Source: H111-94 sp034436045 (GTDB lineage Bacteria > Chloroflexota > Ktedonobacteria > Ktedonobacterales > Ktedonobacteraceae). From it: a stretch of 21,129 nt of DNA. Shown piece after piece: positions 1-7,123 of the stretch. The first letter of the stretch is position 1. Every line of letters begins with the position of its first letter. The stretch is from the NCBI GenBank assembly GCA_034436045.1, contig DAOTVZ010000240.1, positions 1 through 21,129 on the forward strand, given 5' to 3'. The notes under the pieces are model-generated. The model was not told the origin of the DNA. It searched no databases and saw only the letters and a program-made list of their open reading frames with translations. The translations under genes were made by a program, and so were the position numbers.

Positions 1-132
1 TGTTCGCCTGTCGAACCGTTCCCAGGGCGTGATTAATCATGCCCTGTTCGCCTGTCGAACCGTTCCCAGGGCGTGATGAATCACGCCCTGTTCGCCTGTC
101 GAACCGTTCCCAGGGCGTGATGAATCACGCCC
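1..132. repeat. Three tandem copies of a 44-bp REP-like unit
   Basis: Units at 1-44, 45-88 and 89-132 are almost identical; they differ only in the palindrome of copy 1 (TTAATCATGCCC instead of TGAATCACGCCC). Each unit contains TGTTCGCCTGTCGAACCG followed by a palindrome, GGGCGTGAT-GA-ATCACGCCC in copies 2 and 3. The window starts in the array, so more copies may lie to the left. A diverged related palindrome (ATGTGATAAATCATGGCCC) follows near 189-207. The units abut without spacers, so this is a minisatellite or REP cluster, not a CRISPR array. It lies downstream of the minus-strand gene that ends at 260. Confidence 0.9.
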
Positions 133-259
133 CTACGGGATGGTGCCATGACCGGTTTCGGTGGGAAAAAATCATAATCGCGCAGGGGATGTGATAAATC
201 ATGGCCCTACATTTAGTATAGCCCCTTATGTGGTCACAATTCGTCCTCATTGCTGCGCA
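133..259. other. Intergenic stretch after the tandem repeat
   Basis: No open reading frame with a credible start is seen. The stretch holds the diverged palindrome near 189-207, ending in CCCTAC like the other hairpin repeats of the window, and then an AT-richer segment up to the stop codon of the next minus-strand gene. Confidence 0.5.
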
Positions 260-1135
260 TCACTGATTAACGCCATATTTTTTCTCTAACTCCTGCACCT
301 GGGGCAGGCCGATGAGCGTGGTAAATTCGGAGAATGTCACTATTTGCGAGCCGAAGGAGATGGAGGTTTCGCCGTGCTGGAAGTGTTCGAGTACCTTGAG
401 CATGGCCTGCGTGGCAGCGAAGAGCAGAGTGACCGGAAAGATCACCAGCTTAAAGCCAAGTTCGCGGATCTCGTGCAGGGGGAGCGCAGGCGTTTTGCCA
501 CTTTCGGCCCAGTTGAAGAGCAGTGGAACGTCTGAGAAGGTCTGGCCGATGGTGCGCAATTCTTCGATGCTGCGTGGGGCCTCAATGAAGAGGACATCGG
601 CCCCGGCTTCGCGGTACGCGCGGGCGCGTCTCAGTGCGTCGGCAAAGCCGGTGACGGCGGCGGCGTCGGTACGAGCGATGATGACGAAATCGGGGTCTTC
701 GCGTGCATCGACGGCGGCGCGAATCTTCTGTACCATCTCTTCCATTGGAATGACCTGTTTGCCCTCCATGTGTCCGCATTTCTTGGGCCAGACCTGATCT
801 TCGAGATGCAAAGCGGCGACTCCAGCGCGCTCATATTCGCGGACTGTGCGCCGGACGTTGAGTGGATTGCCGTAGCCTGTGTCGGCATCGGCGATCAAGG
901 GTATTTCACCGGTGATGGCCGCCAGAGCGGCGGCACGGCTGACCATCTCGCTCATCGTCAGAAGGCCCACGTCGGGCTGGCCGAGGACGCTGGCCGCTGT
1001 GCCGAAACCGGTCATATAGACGGCGGGAAAACCGCTTTGCGCAATTAAGCGGGCGCTCAGCCCGTCGTAAGCCCCAGGGACAATAATCAGATCGGAACCT
1101 GCCAGTAGTGAGCGCAGGCGAGTGGTAGTACGCAT
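260..1135 (-). CDS. Isocitrate lyase/PEP mutase family enzyme (PrpB paralogue)
   Basis: The 291-residue product is a soluble alpha/beta-barrel enzyme of the isocitrate lyase/PEP mutase superfamily, which cleaves or rearranges C-C or C-P bonds of small oxyacids with Mg2+. Visible motifs are the metal-binding DADTGYG near residue 83, the signature KKCGH near 118 (PrpB has KRCGH) and IIARTDA near 152. Where PrpB has YLSGGG this protein has YMTGFG, so its substrate probably differs; 2,3-dimethylmalate or oxaloacetate are possibilities for such homologues, but this is inference. The ATG at 1135 is chosen because AAAGAGG stands 5 bases upstream; a TTG 21 bases earlier would overlap that site. The gene follows the lipid kinase by 24 bases and is probably cotranscribed with it. 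The true PrpB of this window is at 14332-15234. Confidence 0.88.
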   Translation of the reverse strand: MRTTTRLRSLLAGSDLIIVPGAYDGLSARLIAQSGFPAVYMTGFGTAASVLGQPDVGLLTMSEMVSRAAALAAITGEIPLIADADTGYGNPLNVRRTVREYERAGVAALHLEDQVWPKKCGHMEGKQVIPMEEMVQKIRAAVDAREDPDFVIIARTDAAAVTGFADALRRARAYREAGADVLFIEAPRSIEELRTIGQTFSDVPLLFNWAESGKTPALPLHEIRELGFKLVIFPVTLLFAATQAMLKVLEHFQHGETSISFGSQIVTFSEFTTLIGLPQVQELEKKYGVNQ

Positions 1136-1140
1136 CGTGT

Positions 1141-1147
1141 CCTCTTT
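1141..1147 (-). promoter_or_regulatory. Shine-Dalgarno site that fixes the start at 1135
   Basis: On the minus strand the sequence reads AAAGAGG, 5 bases before the ATG at 1135-1133. This supports the internal ATG over the upstream TTG at 1156, whose coding sequence would contain the site. Confidence 0.65.
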
Positions 1148-1159
1148 CTTTCTCAATGG

Positions 1160-2266
1160 CTATGGAACAAGCACGTGCAGGCGTTGCTCGGCCATCTGCA
1201 CCCTGATCGGCGTCTGGCCACGTATCTCACCATCCAGTGTAACATCTTGTGGGTCGTCATCAGTTTGAATAGTAATGCCACGTGCCTGTACGTGATGAAC
1301 GCCCGGAATGCCTGTTAGCTCTGCTTGCTGGAGTAGGGGTGGATAATGCGCGCTCTGCTCGCTCCCTGGCTGCGTATCATTATTGTCCTGAGAGGCGTTG
1401 AAGAGGCGCGCGAAGGCGGCTCCGAGATGTCCCAGTTCAACATCCTCTACGATGACGATATCGAGCAGGCGGTCGTTGATGCTGGCTCCTGGAATAGAGA
1501 GATTCCACTGACCCCCGAAGATAGGGGCATTGATGACGGCCACCTGCAAGGCACGATAATTCATCTGTACCGCTTGTGCGGCGATAGTACCCGCCGATGG
1601 CTCAGGCAGGGAGCGGTCTGGTAGCCATAGACCATCGAATGTGCATTGTACTTCCAGGACGCGCGGCTTCAGCAGCACTTCCAGGGCGGCGAATGGGTAA
1701 GTCATACGCCCGAAACGCTGGCGCGTGGCAACATTGGTGGCAAGGTGCGCGAATTGCACGTTGAGGCCAACCGTCAGAGCATGGGCAAAGAAGCCCACTG
1801 CCTCTGGTGATAGCGCGTCTGGCGTTACTTGCAATGGCTGCTTCTCTTCATGGAGCGGTTTCTGTTCAGCGGGCCGGGCCATACCAACATCGACCGCGCG
1901 CACGTGCCCATGCATGATCGTCTCCGCAGCCTCACGCAAGTCTTGTGGAATGGCGAGCGAGCGAGCGATGTCGTTGCCTGTGCCTAACGGAAGGATGCCC
2001 AACGGCATGCCGCACATAGCAATATGGTTGATGACTCCGCCCACCAGACCGTCGCCGCCTGCCGCGACCGCAACCTCGATGCCTGCTGCTTGCCAGTGTC
2101 CCCCTTGCGCCGGCAGCGTATCCAGGTCAACGATAGAGTGCATATCACAGATAATTGCTCCCGCCTGCTGGAGATAATCCAGCGCCTGTTGCAGTTGTTC
2201 CGAGCGTCCTGAATGTGGGCTATGGATGACAATGATACGCTTCCTCGATGGCTGTGTGTTGTTCAT
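1160..2266 (-). CDS. Diacylglycerol kinase family lipid kinase
   Basis: The product belongs to the DAGK_cat/LCB5 family, cytosolic or membrane-associated enzymes that phosphorylate diacylglycerol or related lipids using ATP. From the ATG at 2266 it has 368 residues. The nucleotide site is seen as HSPHSGRS near residue 15, AAGGDGLVGG near 68-77 and PLGTGND near 93-99, followed by the RAVDVG strand. The C-terminal sandwich domain ends with a typical DVTLDGE near 346. The start is uncertain: the frame is open up to an ATG at 2410, but the extra 48 residues look unlike the family and that ATG has only GTAGG touching it, while GAGAGAGG lies 14 bases before the ATG at 2266. It is followed after 24 bases by the isocitrate lyase family gene. 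A second kinase of the family at 9819-11300 has IPGGTAN in place of PLGTGND, so the two are different subtypes. Confidence 0.85.
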   Translation of the reverse strand: MNNTQPSRKRIIVIHSPHSGRSEQLQQALDYLQQAGAIICDMHSIVDLDTLPAQGGHWQAAGIEVAVAAGGDGLVGGVINHIAMCGMPLGILPLGTGNDIARSLAIPQDLREAAETIMHGHVRAVDVGMARPAEQKPLHEEKQPLQVTPDALSPEAVGFFAHALTVGLNVQFAHLATNVATRQRFGRMTYPFAALEVLLKPRVLEVQCTFDGLWLPDRSLPEPSAGTIAAQAVQMNYRALQVAVINAPIFGGQWNLSIPGASINDRLLDIVIVEDVELGHLGAAFARLFNASQDNNDTQPGSEQSAHYPPLLQQAELTGIPGVHHVQARGITIQTDDDPQDVTLDGEIRGQTPIRVQMAEQRLHVLVP

Positions 2267-2432
2267 GCTAAAAGCAACGCCTCTCTCTTGTTCAGGATCA
2301 GGATATGATACTGTATGCTCTGGCGGTGTTGCCACTATATCAACCCCGACTACACACTGTCTATTATCGCACTTCTGAAGAATGCGTTGTTCCACGATGA
2401 CGGATGCCATCCTACGATACTACATAGGCATA

Positions 2433-2478
2433 GTAGAGACAAGATTGATCGCATCCAGGCGATCAATCTTGTCTCTAC
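2433..2478. repeat. Perfect 20-bp inverted repeat, GTAGAG type
   Basis: The arms GTAGAGACAAGATTGATCGC (2433-2452) and its exact complement (2459-2478) enclose a 6-base loop. It lies between the symporter and the lipid kinase, both on the minus strand, so it may terminate symporter transcription or act as a processing barrier. No T run follows on either strand, which argues against a classic intrinsic terminator. Its ends match the other hairpins of the window at 4579-4616 and 9003-9030. Confidence 0.85.
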
Positions 2479-2502
2479 GGATAACGCTTGACAAGGTGTA
2501 GC

Positions 2503-4416
2503 TTAGTGCTTTGGTGCCCAGGGTGGCCCGGCAGGCTCATTGGTTGCGCTATCTGTTCCGTTGCCGTTATACTGGTTTTTCGCTCCATTGTTTGGATGAG
2601 ATGCTGGTGTCATCGTCACGCGCTGCGGACGGCGCGGCAGGGTTGGTGACCCCGCGATGGGCGGCGTTGCCGGTGCTACTGGTATGAACGATGGAGAGGG
2701 TGGAATGGATGAAGGCGAGAGGGTGTATCCGGGTCTCGATGTTGCCGGTCGGGTTGGTAGGGGTGGCTGGGAGTTCTGCCGGGAAGAAGGGGGGGATGGT
2801 GGACGACTAACCTGCAAAGGCGTTGGCATTCCTGTAGAGGCAAGTAAAGGTGTGTTGAACATGGGTGTGACGGTCGCCGCGTCAGGTGCAGCGGTCGCAG
2901 CGGTGACGGCCAGCGTAGAGGCCAGCACGGGACGGGCTTCATAGTCTTGCGGTATCGTGTTATCTTCGCCCGCCGCTACACCAAACTGGCGCAGAACCCA
3001 GGTGAGTACGACGGCGACAAGCAGATTGACGATCAGGCCGATGAGAGCAGCGTTGAGCGGGAACTTCGTGCCAAAGAGGGCAAGGGGGTATACCGAGGAT
3101 TGGAAGTTCAGTGCCACGATGCAGAATGTGCCGATGACCATGCCGCAGAGCCAGCCAACCAGCACACCCCAGCGGTGGAACCAGTTGGTGTAAAGGCCGA
3201 GATAGATGGCCGGGAGCGTTTGCAGAATCCAGATGGTGCTGAGAAGCTGAAAGTTGATAGAGAAAGGAGTGGGTAGAAGAAGAATGAAAGCCAGTCCACC
3301 GATTTTCACCACCAGTGAAGTTATGCGAGCCACGCTGGTCTCTTCTTTCTCGGTGCAGTTTGGATTGAGGTACGCACGGTAAATATTGCGCGTAAAGAGG
3401 TTAGCGGCGGCTATTGACATAACACCTGCCGGTACCAGGGCACCGATAGCGATAGCAGCGAAGGCAAAACCGGTCAACCAGGAAGGGAAGAGCAAGGTCA
3501 GCAGGCCCGGCAAGGCAATATTGGTTTTGTAAACCGGCGATGGAATGATGTGTGCCGCTCCCGCCATTACGCCCAGCAAGGCAATCATGCCCAGCAGGAA
3601 GCTATAGGCATACAGGGGCGCGACCGTCCTTTTGACAACTTTGCTGCTGTTAGCGCTGAGGAAAGCGGTGAAGGCGTGGGGATAGAGCGGCAGCGCCAGG
3701 GCGGAGCCGAGGGCCAGTGTAGAGTAGGCGCTATATTGTGTGGGAAGGAGCAATACCTTCTTTTGCGGAATGGAAGCAAAGATATGAGCCATACCGCCAA
3801 GTTTGGTAGTGAGGACGATAAGCGCAATAAGAATCGTGATCCAGATGCAGACATCTTTGGCTATCGAAACCAGCGTTGTGCCGCGGATACCACTGGTGTA
3901 GGTATAGGCGGCGAGAATGGCGAAGGCGATGAGCAGCGAGAGTTCCACCGGAATGCCCATCAGCGAGAGGCAAATCTGAATGCCGTAGACCTGTAACGCC
4001 ATGTATGGCATGGTGGCCAGAATGCCGGTTATCGCTACGGCCAGCGCCAGTATCTTGCTATCAAAACGCTCTTGTACAAAGTCGGCGCTGGTGACATAGC
4101 CTCGATGGCGCGCGATGTTCCAGAAGCGAGGCGCGATCAGATACATGACGGGATAGGCGAGAATGGTGTATGGGACGGCGAAGAAGCCGAGTGCCCCTTG
4201 CGCAAAAACGAGGGCGGGCACTGAGAGAAAAGAGTAAGCGGTATAGAGATCACCGCCGACCAGAAACCAGGTGATGACGGCTCCGAAGCGTCTACCGGCC
4301 AGGCCCCACTCTTGCAGTCGGTTCAGGTTGCCTGGCCGCCAGCGTACAGCGAAGAAACCGAGGAGCGAAATGGCGATAAACACAAAAATAAAGGTAATTA
4401 GTTCTTGCCAGTTCAT
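2503..4416 (-). CDS. Sodium:solute symporter, monocarboxylate (MctP-like) type
   Basis: The 637-residue product is a multi-pass inner-membrane symporter of the SSS family with about 13 hydrophobic segments. The N-terminal part (WGLAGRRFGAVITWFLVGGD, then LYTAYSF and GYVTSADFVQERF) resembles MctP-type carriers, which take up short monocarboxylates such as acetate, propionate, lactate or pyruvate with sodium; this assignment is by memory of the family. Residues from about 498 to the end form a roughly 140-residue hydrophilic tail rich in Pro, Ser and Thr, which ordinary family members lack. The ATG at 4416 is chosen because GGAAGGA (4426-4432) lies 9 bases upstream and MNWQELITFIF begins the first membrane segment; the frame extends to 4488, but those residues are encoded by a repeat. 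A link to propionate use by the prp genes of this window is inference. Confidence 0.85.
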   Translation of the reverse strand: MNWQELITFIFVFIAISLLGFFAVRWRPGNLNRLQEWGLAGRRFGAVITWFLVGGDLYTAYSFLSVPALVFAQGALGFFAVPYTILAYPVMYLIAPRFWNIARHRGYVTSADFVQERFDSKILALAVAITGILATMPYMALQVYGIQICLSLMGIPVELSLLIAFAILAAYTYTSGIRGTTLVSIAKDVCIWITILIALIVLTTKLGGMAHIFASIPQKKVLLLPTQYSAYSTLALGSALALPLYPHAFTAFLSANSSKVVKRTVAPLYAYSFLLGMIALLGVMAGAAHIIPSPVYKTNIALPGLLTLLFPSWLTGFAFAAIAIGALVPAGVMSIAAANLFTRNIYRAYLNPNCTEKEETSVARITSLVVKIGGLAFILLLPTPFSINFQLLSTIWILQTLPAIYLGLYTNWFHRWGVLVGWLCGMVIGTFCIVALNFQSSVYPLALFGTKFPLNAALIGLIVNLLVAVVLTWVLRQFGVAAGEDNTIPQDYEARPVLASTLAVTAATAAPDAATVTPMFNTPLLASTGMPTPLQVSRPPSPPSSRQNSQPPLPTRPATSRPGYTLSPSSIPPSPSFIPVAPATPPIAGSPTLPRRPQRVTMTPASHPNNGAKNQYNGNGTDSATNEPAGPPWAPKH

Positions 4417-4426
4417 CGTACATAGT

Positions 4427-4539
4427 CCTTCCAGGTATGCCCCGTGTTGTGGGACGGGGGAGCAGGGCGACCGCGAGGGACGCCCCATCGTAAATAGCCT
4501 TCCGGGTGTTCCCCCATGTGCTGAGGCGGGGGAGCAGGG
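4427..4539. repeat. Imperfect direct repeat upstream of the symporter
   Basis: Two copies of about 41 bp lie at 4427-4467 and 4498-4539. Both begin CCTTCC(A/G)GGT and end CGGGGGAGCAGGG, and each can form a short C/G stem (CCCCGT...ACGGGG in the first). Copy 1 overlaps the Shine-Dalgarno site of the symporter on the minus strand. Between them lies GGGCGACCGCGAGGGACGCC, a fragment of the same GGGCGACC-type palindrome that forms the 3' end of the pentapeptide gene. Confidence 0.7.
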
Positions 4540-4568
4540 TAAGATTCAATACCTCAGGGTCGCGCCTA

Positions 4569-5744
4569 CTATATTCGTGTAGAGTAAGGGCGACCTTCGT
4601 AGTCGCCTTGCTCTACTCTAGCTGAGCGAATAAGGCTGGCAGGTAAGCCGAGACGCCGGGCAGTTGCCTCGTCAATGATGCTGTCCTGCAAGGCGGTAAG
4701 TGGGATATTGATGAATTCGAGGGGCGTGGCTTGAAGCTGCTGTAGATCAGCGCCGATCAATGTTATGTTGGTGAGGACAGCACCCTGCAAATTCGCTTCT
4801 TGAAAGATTGTTCCTATGCAACGGGCCGCTTGCATATAGGCACCGCTGAGATTGGCGGCGCTCAGGTTGGCACCACTGAGATTGCATCGGCTCAGATTTG
4901 CTTCACTCAAGTCGGCACGGATGAGGTTAGCTCTTTGCAGGTCGGCCTTACTCAGGTCGGCTTTATTGAGATAGGAGCGGAACATGTAGGCCCGTATCAG
5001 GCTGGCACTGTTCAAGTTTGTGGCGCTGAGGTTGGCTTCGACCAGGTTTGTGCCATGCAGGATGGCTTCACCGAGATAGGCACTGCTGATGTCTGCGCCG
5101 CTGCAATTTGCCATACTCAGATTGGCACGGATCAGATATGCTTTGTTTAAGTGCGCCTTGTTCAGATTAGCGCCACTGAGGTTAGCGCCGCTGAGTAATG
5201 CCTTGCTCAGATCGGCTCCGATCAGCGTAGCTTTACTCAGGTTAGCGTTGCTGAGGTCGGCTCCGCTCAGATTGGCCTCACTCAAATTGGCTCCTTTGAG
5301 GTCGGCTCCGCTCAGATCGGCGCGGCTGAGATCAACGCCGATGAGGTTGGCGTCAATCAGGTACGCGCCTTTGAGGTCGGCGTTATTCATGTTGACACCG
5401 CCCAGGTCGGTGGTGCGCAAATCGGCTCCTCTCAGTAATGCGCCGCGCAGATAAGCCCCCACCAGGTTGACACCGATGAGAATCGCTTTACGCAGATCGG
5501 TGCCGACCAGGTTAGCTCCGCTTAAATTAGCTTTATAGAGGTAAGCCCCGCACATGTACGCTCCGCTCAGGTTGGCCTCGCTCAAATTGGCCTCACTCAA
5601 GTGTCCGCCACTCAGATCGGTCGAATGCAGGTCGGTACGCTCTAAATTGGCTCGATCCAGGATTGGAACACGTTCATCGCGCATGGCGGCCTGCACCTCT
5701 GCCAGCGCCTGTTCTCTCGTTAAGGCATATGCCTGATCTACCAT
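4569..5744 (-). CDS. Pentapeptide-repeat protein
   Basis: The 391-residue product has a short N-terminal segment (MVDQAYALTREQALAEVQAA) and then, from about residue 29 to 325, close to sixty A(D/N)LXX pentapeptides such as ANLSG and ADLSK. Such repeats fold into a right-handed square beta-helix; at four repeats per coil this would give about fifteen coils. Functions in this family range from gyrase protection to scaffolding, and no specific role can be read here. The start has a strong AGAGGAG site 8 bases upstream. The last residues (EQGDYEGRPYSTRI) are encoded by an imperfect hairpin repeat and are probably not part of the original protein. The gene lies 95 bases behind the PATAN/DUF4388-like gene and may be cotranscribed. 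Translations of the opposite strand give Leu/Ala/Pro repeats that only mirror this gene. Confidence 0.92.
   Translation of the reverse strand: MVDQAYALTREQALAEVQAAMRDERVPILDRANLERTDLHSTDLSGGHLSEANLSEANLSGAYMCGAYLYKANLSGANLVGTDLRKAILIGVNLVGAYLRGALLRGADLRTTDLGGVNMNNADLKGAYLIDANLIGVDLSRADLSGADLKGANLSEANLSGADLSNANLSKATLIGADLSKALLSGANLSGANLNKAHLNKAYLIRANLSMANCSGADISSAYLGEAILHGTNLVEANLSATNLNSASLIRAYMFRSYLNKADLSKADLQRANLIRADLSEANLSRCNLSGANLSAANLSGAYMQAARCIGTIFQEANLQGAVLTNITLIGADLQQLQATPLEFINIPLTALQDSIIDEATARRLGLPASLIRSARVEQGDYEGRPYSTRI
4579..4616. repeat. Imperfect GTAGAG...CTCTAC hairpin inside the pentapeptide gene end
   Basis: The left arm GTAGAGTAAGGGCGAC (4579-4594) pairs with GTCGCCTTGCTCTAC (4602-4616) apart from one missing C and one transition. 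It encodes the C-terminal residues of the pentapeptide-repeat protein on the minus strand, with the stop just beyond it. It may double as a transcript-end structure. Confidence 0.75.
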
Positions 5745-5839
5745 AATGTGTCTCCTCTAGCCTGTAGCTATAGCACAAATGGATAATGGTATCTGCACAT
5801 CGTTCCTGGTAAGAGGACGTGCAAAAAAAGGTAAAACGA

Positions 5840-6562
5840 TTATTTTCCCTCGGCGCGTTGTATATGAATGATGGAAGCATTCTCCAGATCGCGCAAGAGA
5901 TGAATAACTTCGGAATCGCTGCGATTCATGACGCGAATTAGCTCTGTAATAGAGCGGCGTCCATCAATGAGCAGTAAGAGATGTCGGTGCGTGCGTGTCA
6001 ATTTCTGGTTCTCTAAAAGGCGTAGCGCCTCACTCATTGGATAGTGTGCCTGTGGGATAAAATGAGCCAGAGAAGTCTGGGAAAAACTGTGCTCAGATGG
6101 TAACAGAGTGCGTGGGGTGGTAGGGGACATCGGCCCCGTCTGGTGCCTGAGTGCATCTGTTTGCCGCGCGGTTGGTTCTAGTTGAGATGTTGATGATTGC
6201 TGTGTTGTAGAGAGCGAACCGGCGTCAGAGGGTGGGAAAAGTAGACGCAAAAACATGTCTACATCAGCACGGGTCGCTGACTCAAAACTGCAATAACAAT
6301 TGCTCCAGGTGCTGAGCCAGCTCAGTGCCTCGGAGCCATTGCGTCGGCTCACCCTGGCCTGGGTGATCTGCCCTCTGGAAAAATCGACGGACCCCTCTTC
6401 TGCCGTGATCCCATCGCCGCGTCTGACGGTGAGAGTACCTGTCATTCTTCCTCGTTGAAGGCGTTGAATGACGGTTATGAGCCGTTCGACTGCCACTTCC
6501 TGCGACTGTGACATGGGCGTGTTGCTCCATCGCATAATTGTAGAAGCCTGTACGATTGGCAT
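5840..6562 (-). CDS. PATAN/DUF4388-like regulatory protein
   Basis: The product of up to 240 residues has an N-terminal domain (about 24-110) with LQRGRMTGTLTVRRGDG, then a strand with GSVDFSRGQITQARV, as in DUF4388/PATAN proteins that act in bacterial signalling. A low-complexity linker rich in Ser, Thr, Gln and Pro (about 111-170) leads to a helical C-terminal domain (about 175-236) with THRHLLLLIDGRRSITELIR and a winged-helix-like ending LLRDLENASIIHIQR. Start choice is open: the ATG at 6562 has GGAG 14 bases away, while the ATG at 6514 (MSQSQEV) has GGAG 10 bases away and begins nearer the conserved domain. The gene is the first of the minus-strand block and is followed by the pentapeptide gene after 95 bases. 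No catalytic residues are seen; a sensory or adaptor role is inferred. Confidence 0.75.
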   Translation of the reverse strand: MPIVQASTIMRWSNTPMSQSQEVAVERLITVIQRLQRGRMTGTLTVRRGDGITAEEGSVDFSRGQITQARVSRRNGSEALSWLSTWSNCYCSFESATRADVDMFLRLLFPPSDAGSLSTTQQSSTSQLEPTARQTDALRHQTGPMSPTTPRTLLPSEHSFSQTSLAHFIPQAHYPMSEALRLLENQKLTRTHRHLLLLIDGRRSITELIRVMNRSDSEVIHLLRDLENASIIHIQRAEGK

Positions 6563-6803
6563 CTGGTATGTACAAGCTCCTGAACGGTCGTTCGAGATAC
6601 TATTTATCTGCCATGCAGGAAAGGTTCGCTGCCGGTTACTGGCTATGTCCCAATGTCGGGTCGCCGTGCGGGCAACCCTGTTCCCTCTGGATAGTTGCGA
6701 TGCGAAAAATAAGGTTGTTACTTTGTCCTATCCAGTTCTTCATTGGGTAGCATATAAATTAAGGCAAAGCAAGCATACCATACAGGCTGGGTTGTGACGT
6801 TTG

Positions 6804-6818
6804 CTACAATTGTTGTAG
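6804..6818. promoter_or_regulatory. Short palindrome, possible operator
   Basis: CTACAA-TTG-TTGTAG is a perfect 6-bp inverted repeat with a 3-base centre, in the shared upstream region of two divergent transcription units. Its size fits a dimeric repressor site, but no regulator is known and such short dyads can occur by chance. Confidence 0.3.
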
Positions 6819-7034
6819 AGCTTGTTCTCAGGCCGCCTGACGTTATATTTATTAATCTATCTATCAGTTAAAATATAGTACCAATTTCCTATCCTTTACT
6901 CGCTTTGCCGATTTAACAACATTGCAAAGTCTACTCCATGTGTTTCACATCGTCTCCGCTGCCAGTAGGAACGTATTAAACATGTTGGGGTTGAAGATGT
7001 TACCTGACACCAGGGACTATGAGGGCACGTCAGG

Positions 7035-7043
7035 TGGTATACT
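7035..7043 (+). promoter_or_regulatory. Candidate extended -10 promoter for transketolase
   Basis: TGGTATACT is a TGnTATACT extended -10 box, 80 bases before the transketolase ATG. No good -35 hexamer stands at the usual distance, which extended -10 promoters tolerate. Confidence 0.35.
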
Positions 7044-7080
7044 TTCCTGGTACGACTAAAGATTGGAAGTTCTGTCTGGT

Positions 7081-7107
7081 GATATATACCATGCGATATA
7101 TACCATG
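7081..7107 (+). repeat. 13-bp direct repeat in the transketolase leader
   Basis: GATATATACCATG occurs at 7081-7093 and again at 7095-7107, separated by one base and immediately followed by the ribosome site AAGGAG (7108-7113). Each copy ends in an ATG, neither of which is the start of the gene. It may be a regulator site or a small duplication. Confidence 0.7.
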
Positions 7108-7123
7108 AAGGAGTGAAAAACGC

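Larger units (their letters stand above)
6563..7123. promoter_or_regulatory. Divergent intergenic region with regulatory elements
   Basis: This 561-base region separates the divergent minus-strand block from the transketolase gene. No convincing gene is present; open frames here are short and lack ribosome sites or recognisable composition. It contains a 15-bp dyad CTACAA-TTG-TTGTAG (6804-6818), an AT-rich stretch around 6840-6890, a TG-extended -10 element (7035-7043) and a 13-bp direct repeat just before the transketolase ribosome site (7081-7107). Confidence 0.6.

Noticed and set aside
1..132. Possible CRISPR array
   Set aside because: The 44-bp units abut directly and no variable spacers separate them; the palindrome is REP-like.
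2657..2944. Glycine-rich plus-strand frame within the symporter tail
   Set aside because: It is the complement of the Pro/Ser-rich tail of the symporter; the Gly-rich composition is a by-product.
4416..4488. Longer N-terminus of the symporter from 4488
   Set aside because: The extra 24 residues are encoded by the direct repeat, and the ATG at 4416 has a good ribosome site and fits the first membrane segment.
4800..5736. Plus-strand frames with Leu/Ala/Pro or Gln/Val/Gly repeats
   Set aside because: They are mirror translations of the pentapeptide repeats on the minus strand; the composition follows from the DNA periodicity, and no ribosome site fits.
6468..6797. Plus-strand frame of 109 residues in the divergent region
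   Set aside because: It overlaps the coding strand of the PATAN/DUF4388-like gene, has no ribosome site, and shows no recognisable domain.
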